NCBI GenBank assembly: GCA_965249925.1
Contig: OZ252260.1
Coordinates: 4,154,001 to 4,218,000, forward strand
Length of the DNA: 64,000 nucleotides
DNA from: Hoeflea_A sp965249925
Lineage (GTDB): Bacteria > Pseudomonadota > Alphaproteobacteria > Rhizobiales > Rhizobiaceae
Direction: 5' to 3'
Part shown: positions 18,693 to 27,575 of the stretch, piece after piece
How positions within the stretch are numbered: the first letter of the stretch is position 1
How the letters are laid out: every line of letters begins with the position of its first letter
Notes under the pieces: generated by a model
What the model saw: the letters and a program-made list of their open reading frames with translations, nothing else
The model's database searches: none
What the model was told of the DNA's origin: nothing
Position numbers and translations under genes: made by a program

Positions 18693-20183
18693 ATGACAGC
18701 TTCGGGCGAACACCGCGACTCGCGGCCGCGCCTCCCCATCGTCAAGGTGCGAGATGTGACGGTCACCGAACCGGAGCGGCATCGGGTCGAACAGCTCGCC
18801 GCCGAGATGCTGGCACGCCGGCCCAGCATTGCTTCGACAGCATTCTTCGGCTCTGAGGTTGCGTCCGGTCTGGGCGACGGTGCTGCGGTTCTCATAGGTG
18901 ACAAGAGCGAGATCAGGCTGTTGGCGCCGGCCGGTCAGGATACCCTGGAATACCGCATCGCAATGCTTGCCGACGACCGGGATCTGCTGGTTCTGGCCAC
19001 CGATCGCTGCAGGGCATTTGAATCCTACATGGGTGGGCTGATCGGCAAACAACCCCCCGTCGTGCTTGAGACCCGCAAGGCGAACACTGCCCCAGGCGCT
19101 CCGAGCGCCGTCAGGTGCCTGAACGATCCGGGACTGTTTGGTGCTCTCTGCCGACACATCGTCCGGCACAACGGCGCGACCCTTGTTCCTTACATTTCCA
19201 CCGGTTCGATTTGGCGCCTGGCCCGACATCTGAACGCGGCGACCGGGATCCCCATCACGATTTGTGGACCCCCGCCCAATCTTGCGCAATGCGTGAACGA
19301 CAAGATCTGGTTCGCCGCATTGGTCGGCAGTCTTTTGGGCGACCGCTCGCTTCCGCCGACCAGGACCGCCTACGGACCGGCCGCTTTGACCAGCCACATC
19401 CACCGACTGGCCAAAAAATGGGACAGGCTGGTCATCAAGGTTCCCGACAGTGCCGGATCGGCCGGCAATTTCCCGGTCCGATCTGACGCGATCAGATCGC
19501 TCAAGGCCCGGCAGCTGTATCGCCGTCTTCAGGACCTCATGGCGCCGGTCGTGTCGCGGGAGGACTTTCCGCTCATGGTCGAGGTGTGGGATTGCGACGT
19601 GCTCGCCAATCCCTCGGTTCAGGTGTGGATTCCCGAAAAACAGCAGGGCCCGCCGGTGATCGAAGGGGTGTTCGAACAGATCCTGTTGGGCGAGCGGGGC
19701 ACCTTCGTCGGGGCCGGTCCCGGCACTCTGGAAACCGCGCTCGATGAGCGCCTGTGCCTTGAGGCGATGCTGCTGTCACTGCTGTTGCAGGAACTCGGCT
19801 TTTTCGGCCGCTGCAGTTTCGATGCTGTGGTGGCAAGCGCAGAAGCGGGCGGCCAGGACATTCATTGGATCGAGTGCAACGGCCGTTGGGGTGGTGTCTC
19901 GTTGCCGATGACCTTCATGAATCGCCTTTTTCCCTCCGGAAACCTGCCGCGTTACGCCGTCGTTCAACTGGCCGAACTGGCCTTTACCGGCATGGCCTTC
20001 GATGCGGCTCTGCAAGCCGTCGAACCGGATCTCTACATGCCGGGTCGAAAAGGCGGTGTGGTTCTGGCATCGCCCGGGGGGCTTGAACAGGGCACCGGTC
20101 TTCAGATGATCGTATTGGGCGAAACAGACGCTGAAATCCGCGCGAGAGCCGAACGGGTCAGACGGATTTTGACCGGATCCTGA
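18693..20183 (+). CDS. ATP-grasp family ligase with pre-ATP-grasp region
   Basis: A 496-aa protein whose C-terminal half has ATP-grasp features: the nucleotide-lysine strand RLVIKVPDSAGSAGN, LMVEVW, the FEQILLGERGTFVG segment and the metal-binding IECNGRWGGVSLPM (Glu and Asn ligands). The N-terminal part (GSIWRLARHL, PITICGPPP) resembles pre-ATP-grasp domains. Enzymes of this kind join a carboxylate to an amine, often making small peptides. The start is uncertain: ATG 18693 is used, while the frame is open back to a TTG at 18624. It faces the glutamine amidotransferase gene over a shared FNR-type box. The product is unknown; a low-oxygen-induced peptide or amide is a reasonable hypothesis. 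Confidence 0.8.
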   Translation: MTASGEHRDSRPRLPIVKVRDVTVTEPERHRVEQLAAEMLARRPSIASTAFFGSEVASGLGDGAAVLIGDKSEIRLLAPAGQDTLEYRIAMLADDRDLLVLATDRCRAFESYMGGLIGKQPPVVLETRKANTAPGAPSAVRCLNDPGLFGALCRHIVRHNGATLVPYISTGSIWRLARHLNAATGIPITICGPPPNLAQCVNDKIWFAALVGSLLGDRSLPPTRTAYGPAALTSHIHRLAKKWDRLVIKVPDSAGSAGNFPVRSDAIRSLKARQLYRRLQDLMAPVVSREDFPLMVEVWDCDVLANPSVQVWIPEKQQGPPVIEGVFEQILLGERGTFVGAGPGTLETALDERLCLEAMLLSLLLQELGFFGRCSFDAVVASAEAGGQDIHWIECNGRWGGVSLPMTFMNRLFPSGNLPRYAVVQLAELAFTGMAFDAALQAVEPDLYMPGRKGGVVLASPGGLEQGTGLQMIVLGETDAEIRARAERVRRILTGS

Positions 20184-20209
20184 GGTCACGTCCACGCCAG
20201 CGTCGGCAT

Positions 20210-21166
20210 TTACGACGCATAATTCGTCTTGTGCGAACGGTTGATAACCGCGCCGATCAATGGCGCGACGGAGACGATGTGCAGCTTGCCGGCATCCGTC
20301 GCGTCGCTGTGGCCGGACAGGTCGACGCTGTCGGAGACGAAGATTCGGTTGATGTCCCGGCCGCTCAATTCATCGGGAATTCGGCGGCCAAAAAGGGCAT
20401 GGGTGGCGACCAGATGCACTTCCGCGGCGCCGTTCGCGCGACAGACAGCTGCCGCCCTGGCCATGGTGGTGCCGCCGACGATCATATCGTCGACGATGAT
20501 CACTTTGCGGCCGTCCACATCACCGGCAAACAACGATCCCGACACGACGCCGGCGCTGCGTCGTTTTTCCATCATCGCAAAGCCGACCTCCTCGCCGCTG
20601 ACGGTTTCCAGCGTCTCGCGAAACAACTGCGCACGCTTGATCCCGCCGGCATCCGGCGACACCACCGCAAAGCCGCCGGCCTTTGTCGTCCCGGTCAACC
20701 GGTCGGCGAACACCCTGTGCGAGTCGACGTGGATCGACTGACAGCGATAGGCGTTTTGAAAGGCGATGACGTTGTGCGCGTCGAGCGTCACGACCATGTC
20801 CGTGCCCACCGCTTCGAATAGCTGGGCAACATATTTTGTCGTCACCGGGTCGCGTGTCTTGGTCTGCCGATCCTTGCGGGAGTAGGCGAGATACGGGACC
20901 ACCGCCGTCACCCGGGCTGCACCGTTTTCCTTACAGGCCGCGATGAAGAAGAGCAGGCGGCACAGCTTGTCGTTGGCCGACGCCAGCGATGTGCCGTTCA
21001 GGGTGTGCAGGACATAGACATCCTTGCCCCGCACGCTGGTCAGCGGACGCGCCTTGTGCTCGCCCCCGTCAAACTCGCGCTCCTCGTGAAGCGAAACCGG
21101 GAAGCCGCCGGCCTCCGCAATCCGTTTGCCCAGTTTGTCACTTCCGTTCAACGCAAAAAACAGCAT
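20210..21166 (-). CDS. prs: Ribose-phosphate pyrophosphokinase (PRPP synthetase) paralogue
   Basis: The 318-aa protein is a PRPP synthetase by overall sequence: FDGGEHKARPLTSVRGKDVYV, ACKENGAARVTAVVPYLAYSRKDRQ, the KRRS catalytic loop and IIVDDMIVGGTTMARA. The last is the PRPP/ribose-5-phosphate loop, which is usually DDMIDTGGT; here the second Asp and the Thr are changed to Val and Gly. Activity may therefore differ from the housekeeping enzyme. The ATG at 21166, behind GGGG, gives normal length; the longer frame to 21301 overlaps the promoter. It is divergent from the DUF2267 gene over an FNR-like box. A second, oxygen-regulated Prs would supply PRPP for nucleotide or NAD salvage in non-growing cells. 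Confidence 0.9.
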   Translation of the reverse strand: MLFFALNGSDKLGKRIAEAGGFPVSLHEEREFDGGEHKARPLTSVRGKDVYVLHTLNGTSLASANDKLCRLLFFIAACKENGAARVTAVVPYLAYSRKDRQTKTRDPVTTKYVAQLFEAVGTDMVVTLDAHNVIAFQNAYRCQSIHVDSHRVFADRLTGTTKAGGFAVVSPDAGGIKRAQLFRETLETVSGEEVGFAMMEKRRSAGVVSGSLFAGDVDGRKVIIVDDMIVGGTTMARAAAVCRANGAAEVHLVATHALFGRRIPDELSGRDINRIFVSDSVDLSGHSDATDAGKLHIVSVAPLIGAVINRSHKTNYAS

Positions 21167-21250
21167 GGCATGCCCCAACGGGTTCTTATTGCGCCTCGCG
21201 CGGAGCCGCACCCGGTCCAGTTTAGCATACCGGGCCGGGCGGCCGACCGT

Positions 21251-21264
21251 TTGACCCGTGTCAA
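21251..21264. promoter_or_regulatory. FNR-like palindrome between divergent prs and DUF2267 genes
   Basis: TTGACCCGTGTCAA is a perfect palindrome of two TTGAC half-sites and matches TTGAT-N4-ATCAA in 8 of 10 fixed positions. It is centred about 91 bp from the prs start and 85 bp from the DUF2267 start. Confidence 0.5.
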
Positions 21265-21341
21265 TAGGGAATGCGCCTGCGGAGGCGATAATGCCTCCCA
21301 ATTACTTTGTTCGATCGCGAACGAATTATGAGGACGGGATT

Positions 21342-21767
21342 ATGCATGTCACAGGGATCAAGACACTGGACCACGCGCCGGACGACGTTAACGAATGGCT
21401 GAAGACGTTGCGCGAGCGCGCTGATCTTGCGCACAACCAGAAAGCCTACCGGCTTTTAAGAACGACCCTGCACGCGGTGCGCGACTGGTTGACGGTGGAC
21501 GAAGCGGCGCAGCTGGCAGCGCAACTGCCGATTCTGATGCGCGGCATCTATTATGAAGGGTGGAATCCATCGTCCACGCCGGTTCATCCGCGCAGCAAGG
21601 ATGTTTTCCTCGACCGCGTGAACGCGGCTTTTGCCCAGGATCCGTTGCCGGATGTCGAAGGCGCCGTCACTGCCGTTTTCGGGCTGCTCAAGGAGCATGT
21701 ATCGGCAGGCGAAATGGATGATGTGGTCAACTCCATGCCGAAACAGATCCGGCAACTTTGGCCCTGA
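21342..21767 (+). CDS. DUF2267 protein
   Basis: The 141-aa protein matches the DUF2267 plan: a helical repeat with DVNEWLKTLRERADL, AYRLLRTTLHAVRDWLTVDEAAQLAAQLP and ILMRGIYYEGW, and a second half with VTAVFGLLKEHVSAGEMDDVVNSMPKQIRQLWP. The family's function is unknown, but it is common beside stress and low-oxygen genes. The ATG at 21342 has GAGG upstream; the frame extends to 21258 without a site. It is divergent from prs, and a strong hairpin overlaps its stop codon. Confidence 0.87.
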   Translation: MHVTGIKTLDHAPDDVNEWLKTLRERADLAHNQKAYRLLRTTLHAVRDWLTVDEAAQLAAQLPILMRGIYYEGWNPSSTPVHPRSKDVFLDRVNAAFAQDPLPDVEGAVTAVFGLLKEHVSAGEMDDVVNSMPKQIRQLWP

Positions 21768-21791
21768 TCACCGGCTTGCTGGCCGGTGATC
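21766..21791 (+). terminator. Hairpin at the end of the DUF2267 gene
   Basis: GATCACCGGC and GCCGGTGATC form a perfect 10-bp stem with a 6-base loop, starting inside the stop codon. No T-run follows, so it may be a terminator of reduced strength or an RNA-stabilising hairpin. Confidence 0.45.
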
Positions 21792-21837
21792 CGCGCGGGA
21801 TTTCGACAGGGTGCAATGTCGAGCGAGACAGACCATG

Positions 21838-22845
21838 CGATTGGCAGACAAAATCGCATTTCTCAGCAAACCCGCGTCTTACCCGCGAAAACCTGGCGAT
21901 GTAGAGGTCAAGGAAACGCACACGGCGGTGGTGTTCCTGACAGATGACCGGGCCTACAAGCTGAAGAAACCGGTCAGATTTCCGTTTCTCGACGCAACCA
22001 GTCTGGAAAGCCGGGCGCATCTGTGTCGGGAGGAAGTGCGCTTGAACGCCGAACTGGCGGGCGACGTCTATCTCGGGGTCATCACCCTTAACCGCAGAGA
22101 GGACGGTGGGCTCGCCCTAAACGGGGCGGGCGAGATCGTCGACTGGCTTGTGGAAATGCGGCGGCTTCCCGAGGCGCAGTTCCTGATCAATCGTATCGCC
22201 GGCCAATCGGTGACGGAGGCGGAGATCCGCGATCTCGGTGCATGCCTCAGCCGCTTCTATGGCCGGCAGCGCGCCAATCCGGCCTGCGATCTGACCTATG
22301 CCGAACATCTGGTCAGGGAATCGCAGATCAATCGCGAGCATCTACTGGCCGTAAAGGACACCGTGGCCTATCCGGCGCTAGACGCTCTCCTGGCTGCGGC
22401 CTGTCAGACCGTCGACGATCATATGCCGGAAATCAGGGCGCGGATTGAGCAGGGGTTTGTGGTCGAGGGCCACGGCGACCTGCGGCCCGAACACATTTGT
22501 CTGGTGTCGCCGCCGGTCCTGTTTGACAGGCTGGAATTCGATCCGGCAATGCGCATGATCGACATTTACGATGAGGTGAATTATCTCGGCCTTGAGTGCG
22601 ACCTGCTGGGTGCCGGCTGGATCGGGCCGCACCTGCTGGCGCATCTGGAAGCCACCATCGGTCACGCGCCGACGCCGGGACTCTTGAAGACCTATGGCGT
22701 ATTCCGGTTGTTGCTGCGCGCCCGGCTATCGATCGATCACCTGCGCGATCCGCACCCCAGGGACACTGATAAGTGGATCGCCCAGGCTCGCAAGTACCTG
22801 GAAGCGGCAACCGGACTGCATGATTCCTTGGCTGTGCAGTTGTGA
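21838..22845 (+). CDS. COG2187-type kinase-like protein
   Basis: The 335-aa product has the aminoglycoside-phosphotransferase fold seen in COG2187 proteins: N-terminal VKETHTAVVFLTDDRAYKLKKPV (nucleotide-binding Lys region), then the catalytic HGDLRPEHICL and the metal-binding acidic stretch FDRLEF, with YDEVNYLGLECDLLGA. Members are often fused to or beside P-loop kinases, but the substrate is unknown. The ATG at 21838 follows GAGCGAGACAG. It follows the DUF2267 gene in the same direction after 70 bp that include the hairpin, so it may be transcribed by readthrough. It belongs by position to the stress island. Confidence 0.78.
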   Translation, partial: RLADKIAFLSKPASYPRKPGDVEVKETHTAVVFLTDDRAYKLKKPVRFPFLDATSLESRAHLCREEVRLNAELAGDVYLGVITLNRREDGGLALNGAGEIVDWLVEMRRLPEAQFLINRIAGQSVTEAEIRDLGACLSRFYGRQRANPACDLTYAEHLVRESQINREHLLAVKDTVAYPALDALLAAACQTVDDHMPEIRARIEQGFVVEGHGDLRPEHICLVSPPVLFDRLEFDPAMRMIDIYDEVNYLGLECDLLGAGWIGPHLLAHLEATIGHAPTPGLLKTYGVFRLLLRARLSIDHLRDPHPRDTDKWIAQARKYLEAATGLHDSLAVQL

Positions 22846-23047
22846 AGTAAAATACCCGTGGCGAGACTCGGATCGGCCTGTTGCCGACCGATCCGAAGGG
22901 TTGAGCCAGGAGAGCACTGCGTTGTTTGCCGTTGTCGAGGGCAGCATCTGATCCGTTTGATTTCCATCGTTGGATGAGACAGAGTCCGTTCAATCGCAAA
23001 CGTCTGGGCGGCGGTGATGCCAGACACGCGACAGGTCCGGATAGGCC

Positions 23048-24301
23048 ATGTGGGTGAGGATGAAGATCGGTCATTTCGCCTTGTTGTTCGTGGTGTTTTT
23101 GGACCTGATGAACCAGGGCCTGGTGATTCCCATTCTCACCGCCACGATCCTTGACCCATCCCATGGTTTTCTGCCGCCCCATACGTCCGCCGCCGCGCGA
23201 CAGTTCGATTTCGGCCTGGTGATGGGCGTCTTTTTTCTGTTCTGGTTTTTTGGCGCGGCCTACATCTCGAAGCTGTCGGATTCGATTGGCCGCAAGGAAG
23301 GAATTCTGCTCTGCCTCGTTGGCAACCTGTTGGGTTATCTCTTGGCGGTTGTCGCACTCGTCGTGAATAGTTTCTGGCTGCTCCTCGTGGCCCGGGCGAT
23401 TTCCGGCTTCACAGCCGGTAATCAGCCGATCGCCCAGGCCGCTCTCGTGGATATGAGCCAAAACGAGGCGCAGAAAACGCGATTCCTGGGCTACGTCTTG
23501 ACGGCCTTGAGCCTGGGCCTGGTTGTCGGGCCGCTGATTGGCGGTATATTCTCGGACAGCACGCTGCTCGGCGAGTTTGCATCGGTCACCCTGCCATTTT
23601 ACGTCGTCTCCTGCCTGATCATTGTCAATGTCGTTCTGATCGTCTTCTTTTTCCACAACCAGAGGACCGAGCGTACGCCCTTGCGCATCCGCCCCTCGGA
23701 CATCTTTCTGACGCTTTGGGCAGCAACGAAGCGACCGATAATTCTGCGGTTGTCCTTGGTCTACTTTTTTGGGCAGATTGGCTTGTATGCCTACTTTCTC
23801 TTCATGGATAACTACTTCCTCTTGCGCTTCGGCTTCGGCACGCTGCAAAACTCTCTGGCATTGGCCATTCTCGGCGGTGGCATGGGCCTGGCGAGCACGT
23901 TCCTTGTTGGCCCCTTGAACGCGCGCTACGGCAAGAAAAAGCTCGTTATGGTCAGCTTGGCGGTGATGGCGGCGAGCGCGGCCATCGCGGTCTTTAATCC
24001 CTGGTCGTTGATGGCCTACCTGCTGATTTTGCCGCTGGCCATCGCCTTTGCCGTATATCTTCCGGTCACGCTTTCGCTCTACTCAGCGGCCGTTGACGAG
24101 AGCGAGCAAGGCTGGGTGATGGGGGTGGCTGTGGCCCTGTTCACATTGGGCGCTGGCTTGGTTTCTCTGTTGGGCGGATGGCTGATGTCCATTGATATTC
24201 GTCTCCCGTTCGGCCTCGCCGCCGCCAGCGCGCTTGTGGCTGTGATCCTGATTCCGCTGCTCTGGCGCGGGAACGCGTTTCGCGAACTGGACGGCGGGTG
24301 A
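23048..24301 (+). CDS. Major facilitator superfamily transporter
   Basis: A 417-aa membrane protein with about 12 hydrophobic segments. Between segments 2 and 3 lies SDSIGRKEGILLCLVGN, the family A motif, and ARAISGFTAGNQP marks segment 5 of drug/H+ antiporters. The style is TetA-like multidrug export. The start is ambiguous between 23048 and 23060; neither has an ideal ribosome binding site. The 202 bp before it show no gene. Downstream is a perfect 14-bp hairpin that separates it from the converging RND gene. The substrate is unknown; it could export the peptide made further along, but nothing ties it to that locus. Confidence 0.87.
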   Translation: MWVRMKIGHFALLFVVFLDLMNQGLVIPILTATILDPSHGFLPPHTSAAARQFDFGLVMGVFFLFWFFGAAYISKLSDSIGRKEGILLCLVGNLLGYLLAVVALVVNSFWLLLVARAISGFTAGNQPIAQAALVDMSQNEAQKTRFLGYVLTALSLGLVVGPLIGGIFSDSTLLGEFASVTLPFYVVSCLIIVNVVLIVFFFHNQRTERTPLRIRPSDIFLTLWAATKRPIILRLSLVYFFGQIGLYAYFLFMDNYFLLRFGFGTLQNSLALAILGGGMGLASTFLVGPLNARYGKKKLVMVSLAVMAASAAIAVFNPWSLMAYLLILPLAIAFAVYLPVTLSLYSAAVDESEQGWVMGVAVALFTLGAGLVSLLGGWLMSIDIRLPFGLAAASALVAVILIPLLWRGNAFRELDGG

Positions 24302-24313
24302 TGGTTCGGGTGA

Positions 24314-24344
24314 CTAGGGCCTGTTGATAGTCAACAGGCCCTAG
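24314..24344. terminator. Perfect 14-bp hairpin between converging MFS and RND genes
   Basis: CTAGGGCCTGTTGA pairs perfectly with TCAACAGGCCCTAG across TAG. It lies 12 bp after the MFS stop and 78 bp from the RND stop, where a bidirectional terminator is expected. There is no long T-run. Confidence 0.6.
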
Positions 24345-24421
24345 TCTTGCGCAACGAAAGGGTCGGTGATCTTTGAGACCATCGACCCACTCAAATGTGG
24401 CGCACGCGTCGAGGCTGAGGC

Positions 24422-27400
24422 TCACTCCGCCGCGAGTTGCAGGGGAGGCGGCGACACGGGTGCGCGGTCGACCGGTTTTTCCACAGCCGGCGCTTTGCGG
24501 CGCCTGTGAATCAGCGCGTACATGGGTGGCGTGAAGTAGAACGACACCACCGTCGACAACAGTACGCCGCCGGCAATCGCCACCGCAAAGGGCGGCCAGA
24601 ACGCACCGCCGTCGAGGATCAGGGGCAGGAAGCCACCGAATGTCGTGACCGTCGTCGAGATGATGTGACGGCTTGAACCGGCCACCACCCGCGCCATGGC
24701 GTTACGGTCGCCGGCGCTGGCTTCCGCGTCCCGCTGCAGCGCCGTCAGAATGATGATGGCAGCGTTGATCGAGACGCCGATCGAGCCGATCACTCCGATG
24801 ATCGCCTGGATACCGAACGGGTATTGCATGATCGCCAGCGACAGCATCGACAGGCCCGCCGACAGCACGCAGACAACCAGGGCGACAGCGGTCAGTCGGA
24901 AGGAGTTGAATGTCAGGGCAATGGTGGCGATCGTCAGCGTGACAATGAGGCCGACGGAGGCCAGCAGGTTTCCGACGGTATTCGATCGCGCATCGCTGTC
25001 GCCGCCCAGTTCGATGCTGTAGCCGGGCGGCACTTCGAAGCCGCGGTCGTCGAGCGCGGCAAGCACGTCCTGCAGCGCCTCCTCCGGCAGCGTGCCCGGA
25101 ACGATGAATGCCTGCACCGTGTTTTCGCGCACTCCGTCGCTGCGGGTGATCACGCTCTCGGCCGGTTCGACGATGGGCGTTGCCAGCTCCGAAAGCGGCA
25201 CCGCCGGAAACGCCCCGGTGGCCGATACCGCGGCCGCATTGGGCAGCAGGATCGGCATGTCGGCGATCGCCTGGAGATCGCCGCGCAACCCGTTGCCCAT
25301 GCGCACGCGCACCGGCAGTTGCTCGGTTCCTTCGACCAGCGATCCGCCGGTCAGGCCGACCAGCGCGGTGTTTAACTGGGCGGCGATATCCGCCACGTCG
25401 AGCCCCAGCAGACGGGCCTTCACCTCGTCGATCTGGAAGCGGATCTGCGGCGCTCCGCCGTTGACGCCGGCGCGCGCCTGGGTGACCAGGTCGAGGTCGG
25501 CCATGATCCAGCGCACCTCGTCGCCGAGGCGGCGCAGGGTGGCGATGTCCTGGCCCTTGATGGTGATCTCGACCGGCGCGTCGACCGGTGGACCCTGGAC
25601 GAGCCCGCGCACGATCACCTGCGCATCGGGAAAACGCCGGTCGAAATCGGCTTGCAACGCCGGCACCATACGCGCCGCATCGGCTTCGGTGCGGGTCGTC
25701 ACCATGGCCTGCGCGAAGCCCGGTTCCTGCGACCGGTTGCCGACGATGTTGTAATAGAAGGCCGGGCCCGACTGGCCGATCGACCAGTAGATGCTGTCGA
25801 CGCCGTCGTCGGCGCGGATCAGCGTGTCCATCGCCTCGACCGTGCGCGCCGTGTCGGCGATCGCGGTGCCCGACGGCATGTCGATCTCGATGTAGAACTG
25901 ATCGCGGTCGACGCCGGGAAAGAACTGTGCCGTCAGCGTCGGGAACGCCGCAAACCCGAGGACCGGCAGGATCAGCGACAGCGCGATGGCCCGGATCGGA
26001 TTGTTCACGGCGAGGCGGATCGACGCCTGGAACAGGCGGCCAAGCGCCGGAATGTAGATGCCGCGGCTCAGCATCGTGCCCTGGTCGCTGGCCGGCAGCA
26101 GCCATCCGGCCAGCGCCGGTGTCACGGTCAGGGCGACGATCAACGACCAGATGAGCATCAGCACCACGGCGATGGCGATGGAGCCGACGAAGTCGCCGGC
26201 GGGTCCGGGCAGCAGGATCATCGGGGTGAAGGCGAGGGCGGTGGTGACGGTCGATGCCAGCAGCGGCGCGGCGAGTCGTTTGACCGCATCGCCGACGGCA
26301 TCGGCGCGCGCCATGCCGTCCTGCAGGCGTCGGCGCACCTCGTCGGTCATGACGATGGCGGCGTCGACCAGCAGGCCGAGCGCCACGATCAGGCCGGTCA
26401 CCGACATCTGGTGGATCGGCAGGCCCATGAAGTTCATCGTCGCCAGTGTGGCCAGTGACACCACCGGCAGGACCAGCGCGACGATCGCAGCGGCGCGCAC
26501 ACCGAGGGTGATGAACAGCACCGAAACCACCAATGCGACACCGATCGCCATGTTCACGCCGACGTCCGACAGACGTTCGATCGTATAGGTGCTCTGGTCG
26601 AACAGTAGGATTTCCTCGATGCCGAGCGGCACCAGGTCGGCGCCCTGCGCCAGTTCGTCGCGCACGAATCCCATCCAGCGGTCGATCTGCACGCCGTCCT
26701 GTGCCAACACGCCGATCAGGACGGCCGGACTGCCATTGGCGATGGCCATTTCGGCTGCCGGATCGCGCGCGCCACGGTCGATGCGGGCGATATCGCCGAG
26801 TGTCACCGTGCCACCCGAGACGTTTTCGCGCAGCACCACCTGGCGCAGCCGATCGAGCGTTTCGATCTCACCGGTGACGTTGATCGTCAGGTCGACCTCG
26901 CCCTGCAACCGGCCGGACTGCACCTTGCCGTCGGCCTCGGCAATCCGTCCGGAAATCTCCGTCGCCGTCAGACCAAGAGCGGCCGCTCTGTCGGAATCGA
27001 CGCTGACCAGGATCTCCTCTTCGGGCACGCCGTAGAAGTCGACCGCTCGGGTCGCCGGAATCGAACGCAGGCGGTCGCCGAGCGCTTCGGCGTGGCGCGA
27101 GAGCAGCGTGACCGGCAGGCCCGGCTCTGAGCCACTCACCGCGATCACCGCCGAGTAGGCGGAGATGCCTTCAGAGTCGAAGTCGGGCGCCAGCACACCG
27201 GGTGGGAAATTGCGCCGCGCGTCTTCGACCGCGTCGCGTGCCTCTCCCCAGACCTGCTCGATGGTCGCTTCGTCGAGCGTCTCCAGCAGTTCAACCGAGA
27301 CTACGGACACGCCCGAGCGTGAGACGGACGACACCGTGTCGACCTCCTCGATCTTGCGCAGCTCCTCCTCGATTTCCGCGGTCACCAGCGATTCGACGCG

Positions 27401-27565
27401 CTCCGGATCGGCGCCCGGGAACTGGGTCGTCACCGTGGCGAACAGATTGGTGATCGTTGGGTCCTCCTGGCGGCCCAGCGACAGGAAGGACGACATGCCG
27501 GCGGAGACCAGCACCAGGATGATCAGGGCAACCAGGCGCGGCTGGCGAAAGGTCAGCGTTTCCAT
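24422..27565 (-). CDS. RND efflux pump, inner-membrane permease
   Basis: A 1047-aa resistance-nodulation-division permease. It begins METLTFRQPRLVALIILVLVS (first membrane helix), has two large periplasmic loops, and duplicated six-helix halves with the proton-relay segment LGLLVDAAIVMTDEV near residue 400 and PLILDGGAFWPPFAVAIAGG near the end. In AcrB the relay reads VDDA; here the second Asp is Ala. The ATG at 27565 has GAGG upstream and lies 10 bp after the adaptor stop, so the two are co-transcribed. No outer-membrane factor is encoded here, so a TolC-like protein elsewhere must complete the pump. Substrates are unknown. Confidence 0.93.
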   Translation of the reverse strand: METLTFRQPRLVALIILVLVSAGMSSFLSLGRQEDPTITNLFATVTTQFPGADPERVESLVTAEIEEELRKIEEVDTVSSVSRSGVSVVSVELLETLDEATIEQVWGEARDAVEDARRNFPPGVLAPDFDSEGISAYSAVIAVSGSEPGLPVTLLSRHAEALGDRLRSIPATRAVDFYGVPEEEILVSVDSDRAAALGLTATEISGRIAEADGKVQSGRLQGEVDLTINVTGEIETLDRLRQVVLRENVSGGTVTLGDIARIDRGARDPAAEMAIANGSPAVLIGVLAQDGVQIDRWMGFVRDELAQGADLVPLGIEEILLFDQSTYTIERLSDVGVNMAIGVALVVSVLFITLGVRAAAIVALVLPVVSLATLATMNFMGLPIHQMSVTGLIVALGLLVDAAIVMTDEVRRRLQDGMARADAVGDAVKRLAAPLLASTVTTALAFTPMILLPGPAGDFVGSIAIAVVLMLIWSLIVALTVTPALAGWLLPASDQGTMLSRGIYIPALGRLFQASIRLAVNNPIRAIALSLILPVLGFAAFPTLTAQFFPGVDRDQFYIEIDMPSGTAIADTARTVEAMDTLIRADDGVDSIYWSIGQSGPAFYYNIVGNRSQEPGFAQAMVTTRTEADAARMVPALQADFDRRFPDAQVIVRGLVQGPPVDAPVEITIKGQDIATLRRLGDEVRWIMADLDLVTQARAGVNGGAPQIRFQIDEVKARLLGLDVADIAAQLNTALVGLTGGSLVEGTEQLPVRVRMGNGLRGDLQAIADMPILLPNAAAVSATGAFPAVPLSELATPIVEPAESVITRSDGVRENTVQAFIVPGTLPEEALQDVLAALDDRGFEVPPGYSIELGGDSDARSNTVGNLLASVGLIVTLTIATIALTFNSFRLTAVALVVCVLSAGLSMLSLAIMQYPFGIQAIIGVIGSIGVSINAAIIILTALQRDAEASAGDRNAMARVVAGSSRHIISTTVTTFGGFLPLILDGGAFWPPFAVAIAGGVLLSTVVSFYFTPPMYALIHRRRKAPAVEKPVDRAPVSPPPLQLAAE

Positions 27566-27575
27566 CGGTTCTGCC

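Noticed and set aside
22957..22970. TTGATTTCCATCGT before the MFS gene as a sixth FNR-type box
   Set aside because: Only 8 of 10 positions match and the second half-site is not symmetric, so it is weaker than the others and the gene is not part of the stress set.
22433..23848. Minus-strand open frame of 471 codons
   Set aside because: It overlaps the COG2187-type gene and the MFS gene, which have clear motifs, and its own sequence is Gln/Glu/Arg-rich with no family signal.
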